The notes: generated from the letters alone by a model not told the origin. A stretch of 64,000 nt of DNA from Prinia subflava (GCF_021018805.1 NC_086253.1:35155583-35219582), one strand, 5' to 3'. Shown: positions 37,681 through 51,882, counted from the stretch's first letter. Numbers and translations are program-made.

Positions 37681-40600
37681 TGTACATTCAACTGCCCAAC
37701 TGAGACAAGAATATTTAGGAAAGATCACACTGCAGATATCCCCATAGTTTTATTGAAAACCTGTTGGGGATGCTATCAGTCACATTTCTGGGTTCTCTCA
37801 ACCATGTGCACAGGAACTTATTTTAATACTATATAATAATGTAACAGCCCAAGGAGGTAAACAAGTTGTCACTAATTGCATTATTTCTATGTTTTTTGGT
37901 TTTATGAGTGTGTTTATGTAACCATATACACACTGTGGGTGCAAAGTGATAATGGGTTTATGCATCTCCCATTGTAGTTTGCGGGCAGACATAGACTGCA
38001 GTACTGCATGAAAATAATTTTGAGCTAAGTGAACTGAAAACCAATATACCAAGCAGACAACTGACTACCATATAAACTCAAACTACACAGTACTTGCATT
38101 GTTTCCCTCTACAGAAAACACAGATAATGTTTCAGAAGTATATGTGTGAAATTGCGACAATTAGAAACTTCAAGAAGCTGTACAGAAAAGAGTTTTTTGA
38201 GAGTATTTATGAATTAATAGATATCCCTTCTCAAACTGTTAGAGAACCAAAAAGATGCCTATTGATGAATTAAGCAATATGCTTTGCCAAGGTACTTATC
38301 CTTGACATACACTGTGTCATACAGCATGATAAAGTAAGCTTTACCTATCTGTCTTATGACTCATATCTATTCAGCACTCACAAAAAAATTTGTTCAAAAA
38401 AATTATGGATGAGTGTGCATTACAGAACATGTGTGACCCTCAAAGGAGGAGGGTTTCACATATTCTCAGAGAATATTATCATAATCATGCTTTCAATACT
38501 ACAGACCCCAGTTTTTGCCTTCTGATTTGATGAAGAAGAAAAAGTCAAATAAAGAGATTGCTTTCTGGGTTGAGATTTTCAGAATAATATTCCATTTGGT
38601 ACAGAAATATACCCTAAGAAAAATGCATTGTGCATTCTTTCTTCTGCCAGACTCACAGTATGAGTAGGAGTATTTCCATTCTGGAGCTCTGGGACTTGGT
38701 TGCCAGGTCTGATGGCTAAAAAGCGGTTGTCAAACTGTTTTTTCACGACACTCTTTGTTCTCCTTTGCTTTTTCACAGCACTGCAACTTGCTACTTTAGT
38801 CTTTTGTTTCTCATTAAATATATATTCTTGCACAGTTTCCACCTGGTTTCAATTCAAGTGCACAACCATTAAATAGATTTGTCAGTGCAGTGGTGCACAC
38901 ATACCAACAGCTTGGAGTTCCTTAGGTCAGAGTTCTGCGAAAACCAAACTGACACACAGGTCCATATAAATATGATTTTTTTTTTGCCTTTTTCTTTTCA
39001 TGTCCAAAATATTTTAATTTCCTATGGTTTTAAAATTACACACATAGCAGCAAAATATTAAGAATGTTCCTGAGCTCTAATATCACAGTGAATATAACAT
39101 AAACAGGTACTGATGAAAAGCTAGTGTGCAGTATAATTAATCAAAAATATAAAGACATTTATTTCAATGATATGGATAAATGATATTGCATATATTCTTT
39201 TGTAAAAAGGAAGTACATTCCTTAAATTCTATTTTATTCTCTGCTCCAAAAAAACCACTGCTTTTCATAGAAAAAATGTTACCGAATAGGTTTATATTAT
39301 TATTGTTTTCTGTACATGACAAATTAATCTTACTACTAACTTGAAATATTGACAGGTTCCAAAAAAGCAACACAGTCAGGATTTAAATCCTTATTGGTTA
39401 CAGCATTCATTAATCAGTGGTAATTTACATTAATATGAAAACATTGATCCTTCTCTGAGGGCCCTCTCTTGTGAGTAATTTCATCCTCCAGCAGACATTA
39501 TGAGCTACATTAAGAACTGGCATTTCAACAAATGAGAGTAGCTTAACTGTAAGAGAAATACTCATTTAATGACCTAATAGAAAATTATTTGTTTATTTTT
39601 TTACATTGCAGTACCTAATTATATTTCAATTTTCAGGGATTTCCTCAAAAATTGCACTGAAGAAAAAGCTGTAGTTGCATTCATAGCAAATAAAGACATC
39701 AGATTTCTCATGTCATATTTTTCATATATTATTTTAGAAAATCTTTCTCCTGAATGTGTATTTTCATTGTATTAGAGGTAGAGTATCAAACAACTATTTC
39801 TCCAAAAGAGTAGCTACAAGACAGAACCATATCCGCATTTGAATTGAGCTCTTCTTGAAGTGACAGACTGAGCCATTTTTATACTAACAGTCAGGCAAGA
39901 TTACCTCAGTGTTCTTTCCACTTTCTTACCTTCTAAAAATTATCTGCTAAGAGAAGCTGGCAGAAACTAGATGTAAACCTCTCTGATTAACTGGCAGCAG
40001 TATTGCCCAAAGTGCTCTCTATAAATTTAAGTTTTCACCTACGCAGAGACAAAAAGATTGAGATCTAAAAGAAGAAGTAAAACCTCTAATGAGGGAAAGC
40101 TGGGACACCTTAAAAATTTTACTGCATACAGACATGGTAACAAGCCAAGACAGAAATGATAGGTGGTTAAATTAAGAAAAATAATTTGGTCTATTTACTT
40201 GTGTTGTATAGCCAGTACAAGCCTATAAAATAAAGTGATAATACTTGTCCTCTATGTATCTCAGTTTTTATTTCTGTATAATATGTTGACCAATACAATA
40301 TGGGTATGATACTCTATGGGTGACAAAGTCAAGAAAGAAAAATATCTGATTAGAAAAATTCTCCACAAGTAAATCAAGTGGACTTGTGTCAAAAAAAGCA
40401 GAAAAAATTGTATTGCACATATGTTCCTCAGATTACGCCTTAGAGCTAGCAAATTCTAAGTGCCAATTTCTGGAAGATGTTCCAGAATTCTGCTTTTCTG
40501 TCTTGTCCATGACTGACTCCATCTCGTCAGTCTTAATTTGAAAGTACAATCAGCACCTAATGAAACATTAAAATAGTAACCCAAATCCCTAAGTTGAACA

Positions 40601-42989
40601 CCATTATGTTTTAGGTGCAGATTCCTTAATAATTTTGAAGCATATCATAAATTACAAATCCATTTTGCATATTCTATGTGAGACACTGTTATTCAGATAA
40701 TATTATAATCACTGTCATCTGACCAAATAGATTGGAAGACAAGAAAACTGAGAAAAGCTATCACCGTAACATAAAATATGTTATCTGCATTAAGCCCTGC
40801 TCAGTAGGAAACAAAACTAGATTTTGGCAGTTGGAAGACTATGTCAAGTAGGAGGAAAGGTGAAATGAGCATCTGACTGTGACTAATGTCACAAAGACCC
40901 AAATTACACAGACAAAATTATTTCTACGGTGTACCTAAGATTTTAATACTGGCTGGAAGAATAACAAAGTAGTGAGACGCAAAACTACCAAAAATAATGT
41001 CCTGAACTAATACTTTCAAGAAACAGCACAAAATCAGGGAATATCACAAGGACTACAAGAGGAAAAATATGGGAAAGACTCTTCTATGGATGTATATATC
41101 TAGTCTGTTTAAGCCTAACCTAACCTTACCTGTTCTGCCTTTTTGTCATAAAGTGAATTTGTACTACATTCTCTTCTTCTGTGACAGGACATCTCACCCT
41201 GTATTTCCTTTGCTCTGCTATGGTAATCCAAAAAAATACTTTGCTGTCAATTTATGGATTCTCTTCCTTCCTTAAGAATAACCGGTGAGTCATTTGAAAG
41301 CAGTCTGCTCCTAGTGAGCACCAGCTCAGTGGAGAGTGATGGTTATCCTCACTTGGTGATTCACTTTGGCACCTCTTGGAAAGAAAACTGAGTGGAATCT
41401 GACACACTGCATAAAAAAATCTACTTCCAGTTGAAATGGCACCGCATGCTAAGAGAAGTTTGCCCATGTAAACTCTGAAACAAATGAAGACTGAATGTGG
41501 CTCATAGAAAAAAAAAAAAAGGAGGAGGCACAAAAAGCTTTATGACATTTTCTGCACCAAAAGACCATACTACAAACTGGAACAGAAAGAAGAACGACTC
41601 TTCAGTATTTTCAAACCTCTGAAACTTTAAGGCTGAAAGGTGTAAGAGGTTATAGCTTCTTTTGCCTAATTTGCAGTCTGAGTAAGGAATGTCTTCTGAT
41701 ACACTCAGTTTAGTACAAGAACTTTAGAAACCTTAATTAATTTGGGCATATGTTTCAGCCGGCAATAACAACTTTCTAAATACATTTACTTGCATGATTT
41801 TGATATTATTTTTTATTATTATTTTACTAATTATACTGAAGGAAATAAAAAGAAATCACTGTGACTACATGAAAGCAGGTAAAGGGTCCTTCCTTACATC
41901 AAAAAGAAAAGAAAAGTTTACTTCTTGAGAAAATGCATTATACTAATGGAAATGGTAATAATAGAAATATGATTGCCAATCAGGCTGATTGAAACTCTAA
42001 GAATAATCACTAAAAGATTTCAGGAATTCAGTAAAAGATTTTTACATAGACATGGTAGGAATAAACAATAAATATAAACAACAAAAATAAACAATTGAGG
42101 AAACAACCAAAAGCCCACCGGTGTAAGGGACAGATGCAATACTTAGAATGGGAGGGTGTCACACAAATACAGAGAGTAATAAAAACTCACCGCCCATTAG
42201 TAACTATATCCCTGAATTAATAAATGAGGAAGTGACTGAGTTTGGGTGATTATGGAACACAATCTCTCTGCTTACTGAATTTATAATCAAAAAAGAAAAT
42301 GTAACCATTGAGAAAAAAGAGGACAAAGAATATTTCTAATGATTTAATGTTTTCAGTCATTATATTGGAAGCTCTCAACTGCACTAGATACCATTATTAC
42401 TAGTAATTAATTAGAAAGAATAAGGGAGCAATGATTTGTTAATTTTTCAGAAAAAGTAGCATGCACATCTCTGTTTCTGTTAGATTTTTATACTCTATAA
42501 ATAATTTCACAGAGTTGTATAACAACATGCCATAAGATAATCTGATAATTCTTTCTTTTGATCTCTTAAACAGTTTGAACACTTTTGATAACTCTATTTC
42601 ACTCTGTGTCCAGGGTCGACTGTGGTTTTGGGTTCAATTTCATAACTGCTATGGCTTCTATAAGTAATAGACTTGATTGTTTTAGATGAGGTCTGTTAAC
42701 TACAGGTTTCTGTCTTTTTCCTCAAGTTGAGAGCATGTTTTTGCATTCTTTCCTTTTAGTTTTAGGTATTCAGACTATTTTTTCTTTACTGTTATATTTC
42801 CTAAGGTATTTCAAGGTGCTTCTGTAAGCAGTACAGTTGCATGTCTTAATTTTATTTTTTATTGATTGCAATAATAGGTTTTTTTCATATTCTTTCTATT
42901 CTTTCATTTAATTTCAATTCTATACACCTGAGTAAGAAAGGTAACTTCCAAAAGAAGGAAGCTTTAGTGGCCTCTGGGCCTGGCACTGG
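37681..42989. other. AT-rich non-coding sequence, no gene recognised
   Basis: Short open frames only, without domains. Low-complexity features include A13 at 41508-41520 and an ATT-rich run near 41812-41825. I see no exon, RNA gene or clear repeat family. Confidence 0.55.
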
Positions 42990-43101
42990 ACACCCATGAA
43001 AAGAGCTCGACTGCATCTTCTTTGAACACTTCCTTTCAGAGATTTACATACAACGAGACACCCCCTGAACCATCTCTTCTCTAGGTTAAATACTCCCAGC
43101 A
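42990..43101 (-). mobile_element. CR1 internal 3' fragment, antisense
   Basis: CACTGGACACCCATGAAAAG, GCTCGACTGCATCTTCTTTG, GAGATTTACATACAACGAGA, CACCCCCTGAACCATCTCTT and CTCTAGGTTAAATACTCCCA match, in order, the antisense of the CR1 region 3' of ORF2. The terminal 8-bp repeats are missing, so this is a fragment that has lost its end. Diverged, hence old. Boundaries are approximate and similarity may extend left to about 42,968. Confidence 0.85.
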
Positions 43102-46100
43102 GAAGAAATGTAGAAGATAAATAAATAGTTTGGGCATGAAGAGGAATATGAAATTATTATCTTTTAATAAAACAAGAGCACAGCATGAAGTTGAGAAACA
43201 TTAAAAGCAAGCAGTGATTTAGAGGCTTTTGCAAAACTGCCACAATACGCTATGGATTTAAGAAGTAAAAACAGCTTTAAAAGCCTAACTATATAGAAAT
43301 TCATGATTTTAAAGTCTAAAACTTATCTTGAAGAGTATCTGTACTAGCTAGAGATGACACTGAGGTTTAAAATATCTATGTAAAAACTATCCAGTTATAA
43401 ATAAGGGGAGTTTGATGTTGCCCATGAACACCTGACTATAAAGTGTTGAAGTCTTTGTTATGGTTACATGATTAGACTGATGTAGCTCAGCCTACACTTA
43501 CGGGTGTCGTAAGTAAAGTCAAGGTAGCAAGTGGAAAAATAAAGAGAAGAGAGATGAATGCTGAGATAATGCTTAGTGTATATACTTAACTAAACTATAA
43601 AGTGTTACAAATCAAATGTAGGATGAGTATTTTGAATAACTGCAAGAAGTGAACTCTAAGGTTCTCATCACCTGAGGAAGGATGAGCCAGACACAAAGAA
43701 ATACTGTTTTTTCAGGGCAATTATCCATGTGACTGTGATCCTGTCAGTCTTGGTTGTGGTAATCTATTTTTTTTAGTTACATCAGCTCTTTTACTGAACA
43801 ATCTGTCACTTGTCATCCTGGTTGGAAGTTAGAAACTACTGTGCAGATAAATTTCCAGCTCTGGAAATCTCTTACTGTTGTTGCTGGAAGTGGAAGGGAA
43901 CACTACAAAGAAAGTAACTCCATTCTCAATGAAGTATTTATTAAATGGCTGCATTTTTGACAACTGTCTGAGATAAAACATACACTGAGCTAGAAGAAGC
44001 ATGAACTTATTAGTTCATGTTATATATTAGTTATATATTTCTTTTATTCTTGCATTATATTCTCTTGTCAATGACACACTTCAATTCTTATACAAATGCT
44101 CCGGGTTTTTTTCCCAGCACTAAACATAGGAGTTAATAAATATTCTCGTAAGCCAAAAAATATTTTACAGATCAGCCATTTAACAGGGTGGTTTAAAGAC
44201 TGCCTAGAATATCATGTTTATTGCTGACCGTGTATAGCAAAACTAAATTGTTTGATAAGCAAAAAGAGTAAGTCTCCAGGAAGGTTTCAGTACATCAAAA
44301 TTTTAGCACTCCAATACAAAAGTAAACTTGAAATGACCAATTATTGATTGAAAAGAAGACACTATCAAATACTGTAATGTAAGGAATACAAAAGAAGAAC
44401 TTCAAAATTTTCAGAAATTCCAGCAAAATATGATACTAATTTCTAAGAAGATATAGTAGTATGTCAATAAAGCTGTATCAAAAACAAGACCTGCTGTTCT
44501 ACCCACTTATACTAGGACTGAAATTGGTCTACAATGATTAATTTGAACTAAGTAGAGTATGTACAGTATATGGTTCAGGTATTGACCCATAGCACTCTCA
44601 GGTCCCTCTGAGAATGGAAGGTCTAGTGGTTCCAGTGCTGATGTGTGAAATGTTATAAAAAACCAGAAATCAATGCAGAGTGCACAGTAAACAGACACAG
44701 TCAATAAGCTATTCATTACCTTTTGCAAACCTCCAGTATAATTGGCATGTGGTCAATTTATAAACTGTAACCAACTGAGACTTTATTTAATCACTTATAT
44801 AGAAAAATAGCAAAACACTTCATGTTTTATGTAGTCTTAAGAACATGAATCTGGACAAGTAGTAGAGATGATAAACATCTAAATGCACCCTTTATCAAAA
44901 AAAAAAAAAATCGCACTTGTCTGATCTCTAGCAGAAGCTTTTTAGCAAACACCTCAGTACTGTGCCCAGAAAAGACAGTTTTTGGAAATTTTTGGTACTT
45001 TTATGAGATTTTTTTTTTCTGATCAATAATTAAAACCTAAATCCCAGATACTTTTTTTTAAAATAAATTGTTGCCTTCAGGACAGCAACAATTTTCAATT
45101 TTTCCTACCAAAAGAGGGCACAGAGGCAGCATATATTTAATAAATAATGTTTATCCTCATTTACTTACTAATAGAAACTTTTTTATCATAAAACAAATTA
45201 AAGTTGGTAAATGACGAAGTTGACCATTTCAAATTGAAACCAAAACCCAAACCAAATAATCACGTTATGTAATATTAAATGCTTGGGTATCTCCTAAAAA
45301 GAATCAGACCCAAAATGATGACTGCCTTCAGCTGAGAGCACCAATGCAGGATTTATTTCGAAATCCTCAATATAAAGAACAAGCAGCAAAATAGGGAGGT
45401 TTGTACTAGAAAGTTTAGAGGAAATGTGTTTGTTTTACCATTCACCTATTACTTCTCTCCCATAAGCAGATGGATTATAGACATCTAAACACCTTGACCC
45501 TCTTTTTTTTTTCAGTTTGGTTTGGTTCACCATGCTTGGCTTCCAGAATGCCTAGGTAAGTTTTCAATTATGGAGTCCTGCACAATCGCTTTTCTCCCTT
45601 CAGCAAACTTTCGAGTTCTGCATGGTCAGCAGATGTGAAGGATTTAAGTATCTTACAACACAGTTCATCTAAGGGAATGTTTACACAGTTTTTCTAGTGT
45701 ATTCATTCATACACTGTGCCAAAGGAAACCACGGAGTGTTATCACATTGCAGAGCCTAAGATATCATACTTCATTTCACTGCTGGGTTAATTGCAGCCAT
45801 CTGGTTTCATGGCTCAGTGCACAAGCAGAAGGGACTTCTTTCTGCCTGAAAAATTAGACAAGTGAAGTTGAAAATGTCTATGTGGGCACTCACTTTAAGT
45901 GACAGCTTCTCCTCATGTAAGCTCAGGGGTAAGAGTGACGAAATAGAGGAAATTAAATGTTGCGAAAGGTAAGCCAAAGAACAACTTACACACACGCACA
46001 AACCCCTTAAGATCATATCTGAATTGCAAAGATAAAAAATATTTCTACTTGCTACTTATCTATCTCTGAGTTGTTCTATTAGTAGAAGATTTCTCTTGAT

Positions 46101-46937
46101 ATTTCAGTTGAATGCTGTGTCCATTTCCTTTGACACTGTATTTTGGATAACTACAGCCTGTCATGCTTACATTAATCAAAAAAGAAACATGATGGGGGAT
46201 GAGAGTTACTTGTATGTTAAAGTAGAGTTTAGAAAAACCAACTGCATACACAGTTATTCTCAAACTTTTTTAACTACATGATTTGTATATCTACACAAAA
46301 TTAATAATCAGTGAAATAATCAATGCTTTAATAAAAAAATTAAATTACTTCAGCTGCTGTTGACATCACTTCAGAGTAGTTGTATGATGTGCCAATAAAG
46401 ACTGTTAACTATGTTATAAAACAAAGACCTAATTTAATTACTGACTGTTAAACCTGAAAAATTTGTTGATTACACTGTTACATTAAGTGAATAAACGTAG
46501 TAATCTGCCTGTTATAGTCATTCACTCTATGGTTACTTATTTGGCTATCAGCCTTGGTAATTGTTACTAGCTGTCTAATTTTCAAGAAATAAGAGAATTG
46601 GCTGCACTTCCAGTTATACAAACTGCAACATAACAAGTTTGTCATAAATAAATATATAACACATTTTCCATATACAGCTCTATTAGTGTTTTGAGCAATA
46701 TAGTTCAGCAGTTCTTAAGTAGGAAATAAAAAGAGCACCAAATGGTGGAATATTTTCTCTCAAAAAGATTTAGGATTCAACTATAACATGAGTCTTCCTG
46801 ATCCAGCCAAGGAAGTATTTTTCCCAAGAGAATTTACTCATCTAAATTGTTAATTTCTGAAAGCAATTGGAAGACCTGAATATAATTTCATTATTTGCTA
46901 GTATGTTCAGCAGAAATCAAAACAGATACACATTAAA
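43102..46937. other. AT-rich non-coding sequence
   Basis: No gene or repeat family recognised. A14 at 44897-44910 and a few T runs are present. Open frames stay below about 75 codons. Confidence 0.6.
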
Positions 46938-47448
46938 GACTGGCTGGGTGGCCAGATCCAGAAAGTGGTGGTGAATGGTGCTGAATCTAGTTGCCATTTG
47001 GTCATCAGTGGTGTCCCCCAGGGCTCAGTCCTGTTCAATGCCTTTGCCAATGAACTGGATGCAGCAATCAAGCACACGATTCAAGTAAATCAAGTAAATT
47101 TGCAGAGAACACCAAGTTTGGTGGGAGTGTTGATCTGCTGGAGGCTAGACAGGTTCAACAAAGGGATCTGGGCAGGCTGAACTGGTGGAACAAGGCCAAC
47201 AAGGCCAAGTGCCAGGTCCTGCCCTTGGGTCACAAGAACCCCGTTCATCAGTACAGCCTTGGGGCAGCATGGCAGGGAAGAGACTCATCAGAAAAGGCCT
47301 TGGAGGCGCCGACTGACAGCAGCTGAAATGAGCCAGCTGTGTGTCCAGGCAGCCAAGCAGGCCAATGGCATCCTGGCCTGGATCAGAGACAGCGTGGCCA
47401 GCAGGAGCAGGGCAGTGATCATCCCTCTGTACTTGGTGCTGGAATAGA
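46938..47448 (+). pseudogene. CR1-type reverse transcriptase fragment
   Basis: This is part of a CR1-clade ORF2 reverse transcriptase, which would copy the element's RNA at the target site. The segment starts at a WLGGQIQKVVVNGAESS-like block, then SGVPQGSVL (47007-47033), a hallmark of LINE reverse transcriptases. Next come FNAFANELDAAIKHTI and, in a shifted frame, KFAENTKFGG (47096-47125), where intact polymerases have the FADD catalytic motif. Both catalytic aspartates are therefore replaced (FAEN at 47099-47110). A further stretch follows: LLEARQVQQRDLGRLNWWNK, KAKCQVLPLGHKNP, and then, after another frameshift, MSQLCVQAAKQANGILAWIR and SVASRSRAVIIPLY. The copy lacks both its 5' part and the CR1 3' UTR. 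A 9-bp tandem CAAGTAAAT duplication lies at 47082-47099. It is clearly non-functional. Confidence 0.9.
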
Positions 47449-47500
47449 GTGAGTGGCTGTGTGGGACTTAGCTGTCAGCTGGGGACAAACCATAGCTGTT
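47449..47500 (+). mobile_element. LTR 3' terminus (about 50 bp), sense, fused to CR1
   Basis: GAGTGAGTGGCTGTGTGGGA, CTTAGCTGTCAGCTGGGGAC and AAACCAT follow the CR1 fragment without a gap. The same blocks form the end of the LTR at 61621-62202 in this window (GAGTGAGCTCTAGTCTGTGT, then GATTGCCCACTGGGGTTAAA and CCACCA). I therefore read this as the last part of U5 of the same ERV family. The rest of the LTR is absent. The join to the reverse-transcriptase fragment must come from a deletion or a template switch. Confidence 0.75.
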
Positions 47501-48580
47501 GTTATTAACAGCTTACAGATATCCATACTCCTCTCTTTTACACCTCACTTTTCTTTCCTAACCACCTGCTGTTGCAGTAAAAACTCAACTTTGATGCACT
47601 GTCCACCCTAGATTTATCATTAAATAGCACACAAAATATTCCCTGATATCAGATGCTGAAGTTAAACTAGGAGTGTGTCCAACACAGGAGTACAGAAATA
47701 GACAGTAAGGTAGAGAACACGAGAGCTGCTGAAGACTCTGGCACTGCCCAAATCCTCTGAAACTATAGTACCTCTTTGAAGGTGTTCAAAGATTTTTTTT
47801 TTTCGTATGAAGGCAAGTTCAGCTGCTGGAATAACAATTTGAAAAAATACAGGTATATTTTACTTAATATTGCTAGGACATGAATAATAGTAAATTAGTC
47901 TGATAGTCTACAACTAAGTGAAGGAAAGCAGACAAGACAACATAAAATGAAAAAAAAATCCCATAATTAATGTAAATATCGAAAATGCCACGGTATCACA
48001 CAGAAAGTGAAAAGACAGTTTTGATGTAGCACACATATGGTGTAGGAACAGTTGCACACAAGGACTGATATTGACATGGTACTACCTATGTCTTCAGAAG
48101 AATCAGATAGCTATAAGTTATTATTCTGACTATCCAGACACAGCATTTTTGGAGAGTACTATGTAGCTATTGTAAAAAGACCTGTCTTTCACTGGATGTA
48201 TTAATAACATGACTACACCACAGCTTTCATATTTATTCATTTACCATATTTTTCAAGAAAGCACAAATTTATCCTCCATTTCAATCTAACAATTTTGTGG
48301 AAATAGTATCAAAATAATTTAAACAACGCTGAAAAATATGGATTATCAAAGTTAGGGATGAACCTTGATCCTTATTTGTTAATATCAATTCACAGGACAA
48401 GGCATTTAAAAACAGAAGCATTGCTTGTTGAAACAAGATATTTACAATCAGGTTATCTGACTAGGCTCCATTAATGCTGATTCTATCATTATCAGAAACC
48501 TTTCAGACAAGAAGAAGAAAACAAAAGAAAAAATTGGTTACACAAATGCTACAAAGATTAACCTTCTGCCAGGGAAAAAA

Positions 48581-48637
48581 AATAGCATAAATTTACATTT
48601 AAATGTAAAAAAAAAAAAATAGCGTAAATTTACATTT
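48581..48637. repeat. Direct repeat of a 20-bp word, 37-bp offset
   Basis: AATAGCATAAATTTACATTT (48581-48600) recurs as AATAGCGTAAATTTACATTT (48618-48637), with an A-run in between. Only one base differs, so the duplication is recent. Confidence 0.9.
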
Positions 48638-49389
48638 GGACACAAAAGATAACAGTACCTCCTGAAGGTCCACTTCACTATTACAAAGTAATGAGAAGAT
48701 GAAGGGAATGATATCAGACAATATTAGATCTTTGTTTAGTTTCCCCACTGTAGGTAACTTTGTAAGCCGGTAAATATAGTGCCACCACCCCTTGTAACAA
48801 GCCACAGGTTTTCTGTTACGAGAACAGTTCAAGTTTCCCAAGCAATCACAATTAAAGTTATAAAATTCTAATTACTCCTATAATCAACTCTTTTCCCTGT
48901 CTCTGACTCTCCAAGCCACCAGCTTCAGGACCAAGAAAAGCAGTGGAGTCTTGAGCATAACACAAAGATGCTGGACAGATACCAGAAAATAGTTTATAAT
49001 GGCATTATCAGAAATAAGCAATAAAACACGAATAATTTGTATTATAAGAATCTAGAATCTTTGCAAATGGGTTAATAATTCTCTGTTTAGATTTTTAAGA
49101 CTTGTAATTAGACTAAAACATCTTGGTTTCACATGTAAGGCCCACTTTGAACCACGAAAACTCTGCAAATTGTATAGCAACTGCTTCTAGGATGCAATTT
49201 GGATGCGAAAAGATTGGTAACTTTTCAGAGAAAAACTGTTCAATTTACATAGCTGAAATCAGGATTTAATCAGCTTTCTGATTCATTAATGAGAAAAAAT
49301 GAACTAACAATCAATGAATTTTGCATTCATTATTAACACTAAAACAGACAAAGTACAACTGCAGACACTTACCAAATGTTGATAAACAC

Positions 49390-49960
49390 CTCTTAATTTC
49401 TAAGCCCCGTCTCTACCCAATCCCACCAAGTTCTGAGGGCACTCACACCCACAGAAGTACGGGAACATAGACAGCATATGGCTTAGAAGCACAACATTCT
49501 CCCCTGGGAGGGCAGGTTACCCAATTGGCACAAACCCTGTGTGAGAGAGAGGAGAGCTCTAGCTTTGTGTGCCTCTCCCCACTGGCTGCTAATCCACATT
49601 TCAGTGCGAAAACGAGAACTGAGGATACATTCACACCCCCAGGTGTGAGTCCCTACTTGTTTCATCTCACAGTGCCATGATGGAAGACTTGCAGAAGGAA
49701 AGAGGTTCAACAGCTACTGCTCCACTGCAAGGTATCTCCCCGCATGCCAAAGGTTTTCTTTTTCCATAGTCCTTTTAAAGCTGACTCCTTTATTTCAGAA
49801 ATCTCTTCAGAGTTTCCCAGTTAGCATTTAAGCAAACACCCCCTCAGAGAGTTTTGGGTGTTCCCCTTCACACATACCCTTCACACCCACAAATGATTTG
49901 TTAAGACAAATGATCCTTGTCTTAACATTTGTTGTCAAGGGCAGACTGTGCTGGCATCCC
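49390..49960. other. Anonymous GC-raised block, possible decayed repeat
   Basis: The composition is higher in G+C than the flanks between about 49,390 and 49,890, with overlapping short minus frames at 49443-49710. AATAAA occurs on the minus strand near 49,790. I do not recognise the family. An old LTR or other retroelement remnant is the most likely explanation. Confidence 0.35.
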
Positions 49961-51882
49961 TACAGTAACAGATTAGTGGATGGTGTAGGCAGTTAAAGAC
50001 TTAAAATTTAGTGCAGAAAGAAAGTGAAAAGAACTCAGATACATACAGAAGAGGTAATGGGAAAAGAACTGAGACAGTATCAGAGGAGCTTAACAGAGAT
50101 GTACAAGGACTATGTAGAAGACCACTCAAGCTAAAAAATATCAGATATATCAGAGACTGAAGCAACACAGGAAACCTAAGCAAAGACTGTCCAATACTGC
50201 TGAATGATGTATTTTATTGTAAATTACTTTGGGAGTCTTAATTATTCTAAGTTACTCAATATTCTGTTGAAGTCCAGTTAAATGGAATGACTTTTGGTAG
50301 ACTCTGCAATTGTTTTGAATATGAAAATATGTTAACATCACAGGAAACAATCTCCCTTTGCTCAGAATTTATTTAACCTACTTGTCCTTGTGCTAAAGAC
50401 TCTTTTTAACTGTAAAATCAAGTTTTATTCACCATTATCTGAGACTGCTATAACTCTATTAATTTTATTTCTTAGGATGACCATTGATTCTGAGAGGAAC
50501 AATTACCACAGGAAAGACTCAGTTACAGGGAGTGTAATAAACTATGAAAACCGAATCATAAACTTAAGCTGAGATGTTCACTATAAATCACATTTTGTCT
50601 ATATTCTGGTTAATGAAGTTGGCTGATGATGGCCTTCTTTACAAACTTTAAGACATTCAGAAATTTAAACTGTTCAATGCTTCTAGTTTTGAACTGGAGA
50701 ATCTTCAGTATAGCTGGATAAATAATTAATTCCTTCACTAAAATTACTGTTTGGGTTTTTGTTTCAGGTGCTTTGAATTCCTGTTGAATTTCTTTGAAAA
50801 GCTTGATGTGGATATGAAACAGTTTTCTGAAGTATAAAAAGATAATCATTATGTTGGCCCTACTTTCAGTTTGAAATTTTGTCTAAGGTACAGACAAAGT
50901 ATATTATTTTCACAGAAAAATACTTTCTCGAAAACATATCAATGTTCTGTATAACATTTCAGAAGAATGAAATGATGGAAGTCATGTCTTCACAATGAAG
51001 CCGTGTCAACAGACTTTCAAAAGTAAATTAGTAATACAAAGTTTTGGTCTTTGATGGCAAAAGGCAACTTCTGTGAAACAAAACATAAATTCTATTGTGA
51101 GATCACCATATATCCAAAAGCATGAGCCTGGAAGATCTGTTGAAGATCTGAATTCATATCAGATGGAAGAAATAACTACATATATCTTTCAAGGGCAAAG
51201 ATGTGGTTCTACATAATTCATTGCTTCCTGATAGGGCAATATACTAATCCACCATACACAGCACATAAAAAATAGGTGTAAACATGCTTAATACATGCAA
51301 TTCAGAAATTAAGTGGTTAATCATGAATTTAAACAATGGGGAACTATGTACTTGAGACAATACTTCAGAAATTCTACAGTTTCATGACTTAAATGATTCA
51401 GTATGTTTCCTTCATTTTCTTGGAAATAAAATAATATAATAAATGTATTTTCTTTGTATGTATTATCAAGTAGGTAACTTAAGTAGCATAATTGATTCCT
51501 TAGGTAGGTATACGAGTCTTTAAGGGAAGTTATCATTCTGTAGCACATCCAAAAGTAAAAACTCTTAAAACCTTGAGACTAGCATAGACATATTAAAATG
51601 GGCTAGCAATATGTATCTATGTGCATATATATTCAAGGCATCATCCTTTAGAAAGGTATTAAGGTCTAAAATTATTTTAAGTTTATGAAGCTGGATAAAA
51701 TCCACATTATCTTCTGCACTGAATAGTATTAAAAATAGCTGTAATCTCTTAGCATTGATTTTAAGTTCCAAATACACATTCACTCAGTCTGAATCAAAAT
51801 CTTGCTCTACAACCACAGTGCAGAACTTGAGAATTCATTTTATTTTTTTTCCAGTTTAATTCTAAACAATTTTTTATTTTCA

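Larger units (their letters stand above)
47501..51882. other. Mostly AT-rich non-coding sequence
   Basis: No gene recognised. It contains a local duplication at 48581-48637 and an anonymous GC-raised block at 49.39-49.96 kb (both listed separately). The remainder has only short open frames with no motif. Confidence 0.55.
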
